Source: a virus. Taken from it: a stretch of DNA of 45,161 bases. The translations under genes were made by a program, and so were the position numbers. Of this stretch, positions 17,154 to 22,976 are shown piece after piece. Below the pieces are notes generated by a model that did no database searches, had not been told where the DNA came from, and saw only the letters and a list, made by a program, of their open reading frames with translations. How positions within the stretch are numbered: position 1 is the first letter of the stretch; each line of letters begins with the position of its first letter. Location: the IMG/VR virus record IMGVR_UViG_3300008117_000083, positions 1 to 45,161 of that record. One strand, given 5' to 3'.

Positions 17154-18197
17154 TTATAACTCTGCGCTAATTTCAACGGTATAACCATACATATAGTATG
17201 TTCCCGCCGCTACCGGGTTTGACTGTAGACCCATAGCATACACAGTATTAAAAACAGGCCCAAGAGTAAGCCCACTACTATTACCTGTACTTACTACCGC
17301 CCAACTATAACTACCAGTTCGTTTTTCAACTTTAAAAGGAAAATTAATACCCCAATAACCATCACTAGTATAATGCCTACTAGAAGCAGAAACCCGCTCA
17401 TAATACCGCATACACGACATCAACTCTCGCTCATACGGCAAAAACTCAAACTCACTAGGCGCAGTACCAACCTCCAACTGCACACCAGTAACCTCATAAA
17501 AATCATTCTGAACAAACGAAGGCTTAGGCAACCCAACCCGCAAAACATTAGCATTCGTAGGAACAACAACACTAGACGTAAACACAACCTTCTGCCACGA
17601 CGTAGTAATATTCACCGTCTGATTAACAAGCGTAACACCACCAGTAAAACCATTACCATTACCCGGATTCTGATCCACCGTAGTACCCGTATCCACATAA
17701 CACGGCCCAGAAAACGCTTTAGAACCACGAATCCAAAAACTCAAAGTAACATACTTACCCCTAGCAAACAACATATTCCGCTGCTCAACAAACTGTTCCC
17801 AACCATTCAAACCATTAGCAACAGCATTAGTCGCAGTAATACGCCCAGAATACAAAAAACGAGAAGAAGGCACATTAGTAACCCTACTCATATTAAAAAC
17901 CCAACCACCATTATTACCAAAACACCAACGATCCTGAGCATACGTCGAAGCACCGCCACCGCCCGCATTAATACTATTACCACGCTGCCACACACCCATA
18001 CTACCATTAATCAACAAATTCCTCGCAGGACGCAACTCAGCCTGCATCCAACGAGAAACACCATCATCATCAACACAAAACTTCAAAAACTCATCAGTAT
18101 CAGACTGATAAAACAACAAACCAACAGAAGGAGAAACCATAGCCAAACGCTCAGCCCACGAACCAGCCGTAACACCCAACCCAAAAAAATTCGGCAC
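17154..18197 (-). CDS. Tail fibre-like protein at the head of the late operon (347 aa)
   Basis: GTG start at 18197 (VPNFFGLGVTAG) behind an exceptionally strong GGGGAGGAGGGG site. Residues about 61-71 read L-L-I-N-G-S-M-G-V-W-Q-R-G-N-S, then Y-A-Q-D-R-W, L-S-F-W-I-R-G-S and, near 265, GVQLEVGTAPSEFEFLPY with M-R-Y-Y-E-R. These are the signatures of the C-terminal domain of the 588-aa fibre at 1206-2972, so the two are related carbohydrate-binding-type domains. It has no collar. It lies away from the other fibres, first in the leftward operon and just below a candidate promoter. It could be an additional or exchangeable receptor protein, or a capsid decoration. Confidence 0.78.
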   Translation of the reverse strand: MPNFFGLGVTAGSWAERLAMVSPSVGLLFYQSDTDEFLKFCVDDDGVSRWMQAELRPARNLLINGSMGVWQRGNSINAGGGGASTYAQDRWCFGNNGGWVFNMSRVTNVPSSRFLYSGRITATNAVANGLNGWEQFVEQRNMLFARGKYVTLSFWIRGSKAFSGPCYVDTGTTVDQNPGNGNGFTGGVTLVNQTVNITTSWQKVVFTSSVVVPTNANVLRVGLPKPSFVQNDFYEVTGVQLEVGTAPSEFEFLPYERELMSCMRYYERVSASSRHYTSDGYWGINFPFKVEKRTGSYSWAVVSTGNSSGLTLGPVFNTVYAMGLQSNPVAAGTYYMYGYTVEISAEL

Positions 18198-18270
18198 AAC
18201 CCCTCCTCCCCCCAGTAAAGAATAAAAAGAATAACAAAAACATAAGAATAAAAAAGAAAAGAACAAAAAG

Positions 18271-18300
18271 AATATAACCCCTACCATTAATAACGAACAA
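18271..18300 (-). promoter_or_regulatory. Candidate leftward late promoter
   Basis: On the minus strand, TTGTTC (18300-18295) and TATATT (18276-18271) are separated by 18 bases, about 75 bases upstream of the first leftward start. This is a housekeeping-sigma type site. Late phage promoters may differ, so confidence is moderate. Confidence 0.4.
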
Positions 18301-18378
18301 AACCCAAAAAAAGTGACATCAAAACCAAAACCTTAACAAACCCTTAACACAAAAATATCCTGTGCCAAAACCATATAG

Positions 18379-18395
18379 TGTATATTTCATATACA
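18379..18395. promoter_or_regulatory. Inverted repeat in the divergent region
   Basis: A perfect 7-bp inverted repeat, TGTATAT and ATATACA, around a 3-base centre. It lies between the two arms and could be an operator for a regulator, or a hairpin in a leader transcript. AT-rich sequence makes chance occurrence possible. Confidence 0.4.
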
Positions 18396-18652
18396 TCAGG
18401 TAGACGGAACGGGGGACAGGGTAGTGCATTTTCAATTGTCTACTGTAGTGACCGTTACAAGCCACCCCCTACCAGTTAGGCGCCGTAATCTAACAAGACC
18501 ACGCAGACACACAAACAAGACTACATATAACCATACCAGTATATTATGTAGACTTCTCACACAATCAGCCATCAGCCCCTTTTAATGTGCCAATAACCGT
18601 TACATGATACTAACGTTTTTGTCTCTGTGTGTGGTTGTGTTTGGTTACGAGT

Positions 18653-18669
18653 AGCACACTTCGTGTGCT
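18653..18669 (+). promoter_or_regulatory. Leader hairpin before the first early gene
   Basis: AGCACAC and GTGTGCT form a perfect 7-bp stem with a 3-base loop. It ends 24 bases before the GAGGAGG ribosome site of the first early gene. It has only a two-base T-run, so it is an attenuator or 5' stabiliser more likely than a terminator. Confidence 0.45.
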
Positions 18670-18705
18670 TTAGGTGGGGTATCTTCTAGACCTGAGGAGG
18701 TCGTG

Positions 18706-18951
18706 ATGAACAGGTACATCGTGGTGCGGACAGAGTGGGACTTCGAGCGGAAGAACCCGGGCCAGATCGGGCTCGGACCGTACACGTACGGGGAGGCGCT
18801 CAGCGTGGTGCAGACGGAGATGTTCTTCGGGGTGTCGAAAGACGACCTGATGATCGTGGGGCCGCTGAGCCTGACGTCGCGGTCGTTGTGCGGCGGGTGC
18901 GGGCGCCGCCACATCCCGGACGAGTGCCCGTGCATGGACCAGTGGGTGTAG
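18706..18951 (+). CDS. GC-rich early protein A with CxxCx8CxC motif (81 aa)
   Basis: First rightward gene, ATG 18706, five bases after GAGGAGG. Of 81 codons, 78 end in G or C, unlike almost all other genes in the window. The product has R-Y-I-V-V-R-T-E-W-D, then E-M-F-F-G-V-S-K-D-D-L-M-I-V, and ends with C-G-G-C-G-R-R-H-I-P-D-E-C-P-C-M-D-Q-W, a C-x2-C-x8-C-x-C zinc-knuckle-like pattern. It is a clear paralogue of the 92-aa protein at 19180-19458. No family comes to mind. First place in the early arm and alien codon use suggest an acquired host-takeover or anti-defence gene, which is inference. Confidence 0.82.
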   Translation: MNRYIVVRTEWDFERKNPGQIGLGPYTYGEALSVVQTEMFFGVSKDDLMIVGPLSLTSRSLCGGCGRRHIPDECPCMDQWV

Positions 18952-18960
18952 GTGTTGGTT

Positions 18961-19015
18961 GTCCTGAGCATGACTCTAAACTGCTCACATTTACCTACTA
19001 CGTTAGGAGTTTGTG
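18961..19015 (+). promoter_or_regulatory. Start-associated leader element, copy 1
   Basis: TGAGCA (18965-18970) and TGCTCA (18982-18987) form an inverted repeat around an 11-base centre TGACTCTAAAC. Downstream, CCTA (18994-18997) can pair with TAGG (19004-19007), which is part of the TAGGAG ribosome site. The left arm starts exactly 51 bases before the ATG at 19016. Copies 2 and 3 keep this geometry. It may be an RNA switch, a phage-specific promoter or a protein site. Confidence 0.7.
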
Positions 19016-19180
19016 ATGATGCTGTTCGATGATTCGATGTATATCGCTGATGACTGGTTTTGGGCGCAGTCGCAGGACTGGGCCGCTGAGATCCGCGCCG
19101 ACTACGCGGCGCACCCGGAGATGTTCGTCGACCCGGCGGACCTCGTGTGGGACGACTTCGACTCGGAGGAGGTGGCGTGA
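19016..19180 (+). CDS. Small acidic early protein (54 aa)
   Basis: ATG 19016 lies six bases after TAGGAG of leader copy 1. The product begins MMLFDDSMYIADDWFWAQSQ and is acidic throughout (D-F-D-S-E-E near the end). The first 15 or so codons are of mixed composition. From there to the stop nearly all end in G or C, so the composition changes inside the gene. Its TGA overlaps the ATG of the next gene (TGATG). An acidic, aromatic small protein could mimic DNA, as many anti-restriction proteins do, but there is no family evidence. Confidence 0.72.
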   Translation: MMLFDDSMYIADDWFWAQSQDWAAEIRADYAAHPEMFVDPADLVWDDFDSEEVA

Positions 19181-19458
19181 TGCCGAAGATCAACGGAGAG
19201 AACGTGGTGGTGCAGAAGCCGCGCTACATCGTGGTGAAGACGGTGTGGGACTGGAACGGGCCGGGGCAGTTCGCGCTGGGCCCGTGGGACACGTTCGAGC
19301 AGGCGCTCAACGTGAAGAAGTGCGAGATGTTCTTCGGGGTGGCGGAGGAGGACCTGATGATCCTCCGGCTGAAGAACAGCGGTGGGCGGGCGCGCTGCGA
19401 GTCGTGCGGCGTGACGCAGCCGCCGCGGGAGTGCCCGTGCATGGACCCGTGGACGTAG
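19180..19458 (+). CDS. GC-rich early protein C, paralogue of protein A (92 aa)
   Basis: ATG 19180 overlaps the preceding stop. Shared with protein A are P-R-Y-I-V-V-K-T-V-W-D, L-G-P-W, E-M-F-F-G-V-A-E-E-D-L-M-I and the C-terminal C-E-S-C-G-V-T-Q-P-P-R-E-C-P-C-M-D-P-W, again C-x2-C-x8-C-x-C. It has about 11 extra N-terminal residues (PKINGENVVVQ). Codons are as GC-rich as in protein A. The duplicate around the 54-aa gene suggests a small acquired cassette (A, 54 aa, C). Zinc binding is likely by pattern. The target is unknown. Confidence 0.82.
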   Translation: MPKINGENVVVQKPRYIVVKTVWDWNGPGQFALGPWDTFEQALNVKKCEMFFGVAEEDLMILRLKNSGGRARCESCGVTQPPRECPCMDPWT

Positions 19459-19489
19459 TGTTGGCGGAGAATGCCTGATAATGTAAGGT

Positions 19490-19544
19490 GTCCTGAGCAT
19501 GACTCTAAACTGCTCACTGTTTACCTACTACGTTAGGAGTTATC
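19490..19544 (+). promoter_or_regulatory. Start-associated leader element, copy 2
   Basis: Nearly identical to copy 1 over about 50 bases with a one-base indel after the right arm. TGAGCA (19494-19499) and TGCTCA (19511-19516) flank the same 11-base centre, and CCTA can again pair with TAGG of the TAGGAG site. The left arm starts 51 bases before ATG 19545. Confidence 0.7.
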
Positions 19545-20096
19545 ATGAAGTGGTACGAGTTTCCTGATGTGCGTGTCAAGGTCACGTTTCAATATCGTCA
19601 GATGGAGCGTGATGATTATGAGGCGTGGGTGGTTGAAGAGGCTAATCTTCTCAAACTGTCTGAGGTTGGCGAGTTGTCGGATGGTGTTGCCAAGTATGGT
19701 TACGATTTGTTTAAGGTTGCTTGGCTGAATCTGGTTAAGGTTCGTGGTGCTAGTGCTCCGCTGGTGTATACTCGTGGTTATCTGGTGCGTACGGGTGAGC
19801 GTAGTATGGCTGTGCGGATGCGGGAGAAGAAGACGGAGGTGCGTCAGATGACGAGTGAGGATCGTGCTCGTCTTGATGCTGTGCGTGTTGAGCGTTCTCG
19901 TACGCCTGATCTTGCTCCTTGGGAGGTTGTGGAGCGTGATCGGATGGGTGTTGAGTGGCTTCGTTGTCATGCGGCTGATGAGGCGTATGAGGTTGATTTT
20001 GCGGAGCGTGAGGAGTTGGCTGCTTGGGCTGCGCATTCGTGGGTTGTGGCTCAAGATGCTGAGGATGATGGTGATACTATCGTAGTTTCTAACTAG
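19545..20096 (+). CDS. Unknown early protein (183 aa)
   Basis: ATG 19545 follows TAGGAG of leader copy 2. The product begins MKWYEFPDVRVKVTFQYRQM and has E-D-R-A-R-L-D-A-V-R-V-E-R-S-R-T-P near the middle. It ends in an acidic, Trp-containing helical region (E-E-L-A-A-W-A-A-H-S-W-V-V-A-Q-D-A-E-D-D-G-D). Codons are T-rich as in the rest of the early arm, so it is not part of the GC-rich cassette despite sharing the leader. I see no known fold. It is likely an early cytoplasmic regulator or inhibitor by position only. Confidence 0.78.
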   Translation: MKWYEFPDVRVKVTFQYRQMERDDYEAWVVEEANLLKLSEVGELSDGVAKYGYDLFKVAWLNLVKVRGASAPLVYTRGYLVRTGERSMAVRMREKKTEVRQMTSEDRARLDAVRVERSRTPDLAPWEVVERDRMGVEWLRCHAADEAYEVDFAEREELAAWAAHSWVVAQDAEDDGDTIVVSN

Positions 20097-20102
20097 TTCT
20101 GC

Positions 20103-20157
20103 GTCCTAGGCATGACGTTAAACTGCCTTTGTTTATTTTTTTTGTAGGGTTTTTCTT
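20103..20157 (+). promoter_or_regulatory. Start-associated leader element, copy 3 (diverged, compensating arms)
   Basis: AGGCA (20108-20112) and TGCCT (20124-20128) flank an 11-base centre TGACGTTAAAC. Compared with copies 1 and 2, two base pairs of the stem have changed on both sides so that pairing is kept. The downstream CCTA/TAGG part is replaced by a T-run and TAGGG. Counted as in the other copies, the arm lies 51 bases before a GTG at 20158. Confidence 0.6.
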
Positions 20158-20226
20158 GTGTCGTGTTGTGATTTGTGTACTTTCCAATTGTGGAGGGTTG
20201 GTTGTGTTTATGTATCGTGTGTGTGA
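20158..20226 (+). CDS. Possible 22-residue Cys-rich leader peptide
   Basis: The GTG at 20158 stands at exactly the spacing from leader copy 3 at which copies 1 and 2 place their start codons, with TAGGG about 8 bases before it. It opens a frame V-S-C-C-D-L-C-T-F-Q-L-W-R-V-G-C-V-Y-V-S-C-V with five Cys, ending in TGA at 20226 inside the next gene. It could be a leader peptide that couples translation of the 57-aa gene. A frame this short can arise by chance. Confidence 0.3.
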   Translation: MSCCDLCTFQLWRVGCVYVSCV

Positions 20227-20377
20227 AATTGCGGCTGATTGTCATGCGTTGTTTACTTCGTGTGATGGTGGTCGTGATTGGGAGTTTGTGGCTTTTTATT
20301 TTGATGCGTATCGTGCTGAGTCTGATGCGGCTTGGTGGGTTAATCAGCAGATTATGGAGGCTTGTTGTGGCGCTTGA
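20204..20377 (+). CDS. Unknown small early protein (about 57 aa)
   Basis: The start is GTG 20204 (GGAGG six bases upstream) or ATG 20210. The product contains M-Y-R-V-C-E-I-A-A-D-C-H-A-L-F-T-S-C-D-G-G and F-Y-F-D-A-Y-R-A-E-S-D-A-A-W-W-V-N-Q-Q-I, ending A-C-C-G-A. A short beta-hairpin followed by an amphipathic helix is likely. It ends inside the start of the ArdC gene, whose GGAGG site lies in its last codons, so both should be co-translated. No family recognised. Confidence 0.65.
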   Translation: MFMYRVCEIAADCHALFTSCDGGRDWEFVAFYFDAYRAESDAAWWVNQQIMEACCGA

Positions 20378-21266
20378 TCGTAAGGCTATGTATGCTCAGG
20401 TTGCTGAGGGTATTATCAACCTGATGGAGCAGGGTGTTGCACCATGGTCTAGGCCATGGCTTATTCGTGGTAATGCTGATCCTTGGGCTCCTCGTAATGG
20501 GTTTTATGATCGTCCGTATAATGGGTTTAATAGTTTGTATCTTGGTGCTGTGATGCAGGCTAATGGTTGGTCTGATCCCCGGTTTTTTACGTATAATAAT
20601 GCTAAGAAGTTAGGTGCTCAGGTTGTTAAGGGTTCTGAATCTACGCTTGTGGTGTATAATAAGCGTGTGACTAAGAAAGATGATGATTCTGATGGTGTTT
20701 CGTCGTTTTATGTGATGAAGTATTATCGTGTGTTTAATGCGGCTCAGGTTGATGGGCTTGATGAGTATGAGCCTGTTGTTGATGGCGTTGAACCGTATTG
20801 GCATGGTGATGAGTCGTTTCCTGAGGCTGAGCGTGTGGTTAATGCGTATTCGGATGATCAGCGTGTGTTTGTTGATTATGGTGGTGATCGTGCGTTTTAT
20901 TCGCCTGTGTCTGATCGTATTGGTATGCCTTATGAGGATCAGTTTGTTTCTCTTGGTGCGTTTTATCATACGTTGTTTCATGAGGTTGTGCATTCTACTG
21001 GTCATGAGAGCCGTCAGGATCGTTTGGTGAAGGGTGGTTTTGGTTCTGGTGAGTATGCTAAGGAGGAGTTAGTTGCGGAGTTTGGTGCTGCGTTTCTTGC
21101 TATGAATTGTGGTGTTCCTCTTCGTGATAATGAGGCTGCTTCGTATCTTGCTGGTTGGGCTGCTAAGTGTAAGGATGATCCGGGTTTGCTGGTGACTGCT
21201 GTTAATGCTGCTCAGCGTGCGTGTGATTTTGTTTTGGAGTCTGCTAATATTGTGGAGGTTGTGTGA
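20367..21266 (+). CDS. ArdC-like antirestriction protein with zincin domain (299 aa)
   Basis: The N-terminal part (A-M-Y-A-Q-V-A-E-G-I-I-N-L-M-E-Q-G-V-A-P-W-S-R-P-W, then N-G-F-N-S-L-Y-L-G) matches the ArdC N-terminal single-strand DNA-binding domain (DUF1738). The C-terminal part is a zincin: H-E-V-V-H at 205-209 with a further H at 213 and E in A-K-E-E-L-V-A-E-F-G near 234 as third ligand. Plasmid ArdC proteins block type I restriction and protect incoming single-strand DNA. Early expression here would guard the phage genome. GTG 20367 was chosen because GGAGG is six bases upstream. An upstream ATG extension lacks a site. Confidence 0.88.
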   Translation: MALDRKAMYAQVAEGIINLMEQGVAPWSRPWLIRGNADPWAPRNGFYDRPYNGFNSLYLGAVMQANGWSDPRFFTYNNAKKLGAQVVKGSESTLVVYNKRVTKKDDDSDGVSSFYVMKYYRVFNAAQVDGLDEYEPVVDGVEPYWHGDESFPEAERVVNAYSDDQRVFVDYGGDRAFYSPVSDRIGMPYEDQFVSLGAFYHTLFHEVVHSTGHESRQDRLVKGGFGSGEYAKEELVAEFGAAFLAMNCGVPLRDNEAASYLAGWAAKCKDDPGLLVTAVNAAQRACDFVLESANIVEVV

Positions 21267-21538
21267 TGGGTTGGGATGAGGTTCTTGGTGTTCGTGTTAG
21301 TATGGAGGAGGATTGGCGTGTGCGTACTGATGAGGCGTATGGTTGTCTTGTTGATGCGTATGATGCTGTGAGTGATGTACTTAAGTGGTCGCAGGGTGTT
21401 CTTGAGTATTCTCCGTGGCCTCCTCCGCCTGATAGTGTGTTTGCTCAGATGCAGGATTATGTTGATGCTGCTGAGCAGTGTATGCTTGTTCTTGGTAATC
21501 GTATGAATACGTGGAATGATGGTGATTTTGATGAGTAG
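21266..21538 (+). CDS. Unknown acidic early protein (90 aa)
   Basis: ATG 21266 overlaps the ArdC stop (TGATG). The product begins MGWDEVLGVRVSMEEDWRVR and has a helical middle (D-A-Y-D-A-V-S-D-V-L-K-W-S-Q-G-V-L-E-Y) and a P-W-P-P-P-P-D linker. It ends in a second helix and an acidic D-G-D-F-D-E tail. Strong negative charge and Trp content recall small phage inhibitors, but no family is visible. Coupling to ArdC suggests joint action or simply dense packing. Confidence 0.7.
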   Translation: MGWDEVLGVRVSMEEDWRVRTDEAYGCLVDAYDAVSDVLKWSQGVLEYSPWPPPPDSVFAQMQDYVDAAEQCMLVLGNRMNTWNDGDFDE

Positions 21539-21734
21539 TCTTATGTGTGATTGTGAGGATTTTCCTTGTTGTGATTGTGGTCAGGAGTGGATTGCTAATC
21601 AACGTGATATTACTGTTAATGGTTTTGATGCTTATGAGTATGATGATGGTCCGTGGCCTATGAGTATTGAGCGTAGATCGTGGTTGTATGATAATCCGTT
21701 TGATGAGTATGAGCCGGAGGTTGATGATGAGTAG
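21531..21734 (+). CDS. Small acidic Cys-rich early protein (67 aa)
   Basis: ATG 21531 (or 21543) overlaps the preceding gene. The N-terminus carries C-D-C-E-D-F-P-C-C-D-C-G, a C-x-C-x4-C-C-x-C cluster that could bind zinc or an iron-sulphur centre. The rest is highly acidic (A-Y-E-Y-D-D-G-P-W-P, D-E-Y-E-P-E-V-D-D-E). No family known to me. It belongs to a run of four short, acidic, overlapping genes after ArdC. Confidence 0.62.
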   Translation: MSSLMCDCEDFPCCDCGQEWIANQRDITVNGFDAYEYDDGPWPMSIERRSWLYDNPFDEYEPEVDDE

Positions 21735-21900
21735 TGTTGAGGATGCGTGGCTTGATGAGCAATATGAGGCTTATTGGGCTGATGAGGATGAGGCTTGGCG
21801 TGAGCAGCAGATGCGTGATGAGTATCTTGTGATGCATGAGGCTGATCTTGTTGAGTTTCGTAGTGGTTGGTTTGATTATCTTGATGAGGAGTGTGTGTGA
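21727..21900 (+). CDS. Small, very acidic early protein (57 aa)
   Basis: ATG 21727 lies six bases after CGGAGG. The product is S-S-V-E-D-A-W-L-D-E-Q-Y-E-A-Y-W-A-D-E-D-E-A-W with later M-H-E-A-D-L-V-E-F and D-Y-L-D-E-E-C-V. About a third of residues are Asp or Glu, with evenly spaced aromatics, so it is probably one long helix. This kind of composition occurs in DNA-mimic proteins such as Ocr. No sequence match is claimed. Confidence 0.65.
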   Translation: MSSVEDAWLDEQYEAYWADEDEAWREQQMRDEYLVMHEADLVEFRSGWFDYLDEECV

Positions 21901-22343
21901 TGTGTGATACGCCTGAAGTTGTGACTGATGAGATGCGCCGTGCGTTTTCTGATATGGAGCGTAAGGTTAAGTATCTTGAGCGTTATGAGACTATTCTTAG
22001 TCATGTTGTGGCTGCGCTTGATAACCGTATGGGTTTTGATGCGGAGACGTGGGAGGCTGTTGCTTGTGAGGTTCAGATGAATACTGAGTATTCGTTTGAT
22101 GATGTTGTGCAGACTCTTATTGGTTGTTGTGATGTTGATCCGGCTATGTTTAATAAGCCGTTTACTGTTAGTGTGACGATGCCTCTGTATTTTGCTGTTC
22201 AGATTGATGCGCCTGATGAGGATACGGCGGCTGATATGGTGTATGATAATCTGAATAATATGTGGCCGCGTGATATTTTTGACGGCTATGATGTTGATAT
22301 TGATACGTCGTCTATTGAAATTACTCATATTGAGGAGGGCTAG
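21900..22343 (+). CDS. Unknown acidic early protein (147 aa)
   Basis: ATG 21900 overlaps the preceding TGA, with GAGGAG eight bases upstream. It has a helical N-terminal half (M-R-R-A-F-S-D-M-E-R-K-V-K-Y-L-E-R-Y-E-T) and a C-terminal beta-type half (K-P-F-T-V-S-V-T-M-P-L-Y-F-A-V-Q-I-D-A-P-D-E-D-T). The second part resembles small ferredoxin-like domains seen in many actinophage proteins, a structural impression only. Acidic overall. Function unknown. Confidence 0.72.
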   Translation: MCDTPEVVTDEMRRAFSDMERKVKYLERYETILSHVVAALDNRMGFDAETWEAVACEVQMNTEYSFDDVVQTLIGCCDVDPAMFNKPFTVSVTMPLYFAVQIDAPDEDTAADMVYDNLNNMWPRDIFDGYDVDIDTSSIEITHIEEG

Positions 22344-22344
22344 T

Positions 22345-22893
22345 ATGATTACTGTTGCTAATAAGTATTATAAGCATCTTAGCGAGTTTGGTGTTGATGC
22401 TGCTATTGATGCTGGTAAGTCTTGGTATCCTGATGCGTGGCGTATTTGTCAGCGTATTGGTGCTGAGCATGGTCTTGCTGCGCGTCGTGTTGCTGCGGTG
22501 ATGGCTGTTACTAGTCCTCGTGCTCGTTGGTCTACGAATCTTGCGGCTACTGCTATGCTGTGTGCTGAGCATAAGGCTGGTACGTATTCGTATTCGTATA
22601 ATATTCTTGGTGCTAGTGCGACTAAGGGTGTGCGTGTGCTTGAGTCGCGTTATTATTCTAATGTTATTAGTGGGCCTAAGGTGTCTGCTTTTTATGATGC
22701 TATTTGTGGTGATACTGATAGTGTTACTGTGGATAGTATTATGAGTAAGGCTGCGGGTTATTCGTCTGATGTGTCTGATCGTATTCGTGAAGAGGTTGTT
22801 CAGGCGTGTTGGATGATTGGTGATGTGTTTGGTGTGTCGCCTCGTGATGCGCAGGCTGCTGTGTGGGTTGCGTATCGCGGGGGTGCTGCGTGA
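22345..22893 (+). CDS. HhH-GPD-like (DNA glycosylase fold) protein (182 aa)
   Basis: ATG 22345 follows GAGGAGG by six bases. The segments A-R-R-V-A-A-V-M-A-V-T-S-P-R-A-R-W-S-T-N-L, S-G-P-K-V-S-A-F-Y-D-A-I near 110-121, and V-T-V-D-S-I-M-S-K-A-A-G match a pattern I know from actinophage proteins related to HhH-GPD base-excision enzymes. In endonuclease III the sequence V-D-T-H-x-x-R-V holds the catalytic Asp. Here V-T-V-D-S gives the same Asp. It might remove or recognise modified bases, or have lost activity. Assignment is by motif memory and is moderate. Confidence 0.6.
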   Translation: MITVANKYYKHLSEFGVDAAIDAGKSWYPDAWRICQRIGAEHGLAARRVAAVMAVTSPRARWSTNLAATAMLCAEHKAGTYSYSYNILGASATKGVRVLESRYYSNVISGPKVSAFYDAICGDTDSVTVDSIMSKAAGYSSDVSDRIREEVVQACWMIGDVFGVSPRDAQAAVWVAYRGGAA

Positions 22894-22970
22894 GTGAGCA
22901 GGCTTGGATTGGTTTGGGTGTGTTTGTTGGTTATTTTGTCTTTCGTGTAGCAAAACTTTTTCTTAGGTGA
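22890..22970 (+). CDS. Tiny single-pass membrane protein (26 aa)
   Basis: GTG 22890 overlaps the preceding stop (GTGA). The product has a short polar start (SEQAW), about 15 hydrophobic residues (I-G-L-G-V-F-V-G-Y-F-V-F) and a basic end (R-V-A-K-L-F-L-R), so a single membrane helix with inside-positive C-terminus. It is the last frame before a terminator. It could be a membrane effector, but short frames are uncertain. Confidence 0.4.
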   Translation: MSEQAWIGLGVFVGYFVFRVAKLFLR

Positions 22971-22976
22971 TAGATT

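Larger units (their letters stand above)
18198..18705. other. Divergent non-coding region between early and late arms
   Basis: About 510 bases with no convincing gene. It is A-rich on the plus strand next to the late arm. It holds a leftward promoter candidate (18271-18300), an inverted repeat (18379-18395), two copies of ACCGTTACA (near 18452 and 18596) and a hairpin before the first early gene. It is the natural site for opposing promoters, and a replication origin is possible. I found no clean rightward promoter of the TTGACA/TATAAT kind. Confidence 0.7.

Noticed and set aside
1-18200. Long plus-strand open frames across the late arm rich in Arg, Ser, Thr, Ile and Asn
   Set aside because: They mirror the T-rich codon bias of the minus-strand genes and show no motifs or ribosome sites.
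18735-19016. Long open frames in other phases over the GC-rich genes, on both strands
   Set aside because: High GC removes stop codons, so open frames are expected. They lack ribosome sites and the paralogue conservation seen in the chosen frame.
20175-20366. N-terminal extension of the ArdC frame from an upstream ATG
   Set aside because: The extension encodes an unlikely hydrophobic and basic stretch, overlaps the 57-aa gene, and has no ribosome site. GTG 20367 has GGAGG at the right distance.
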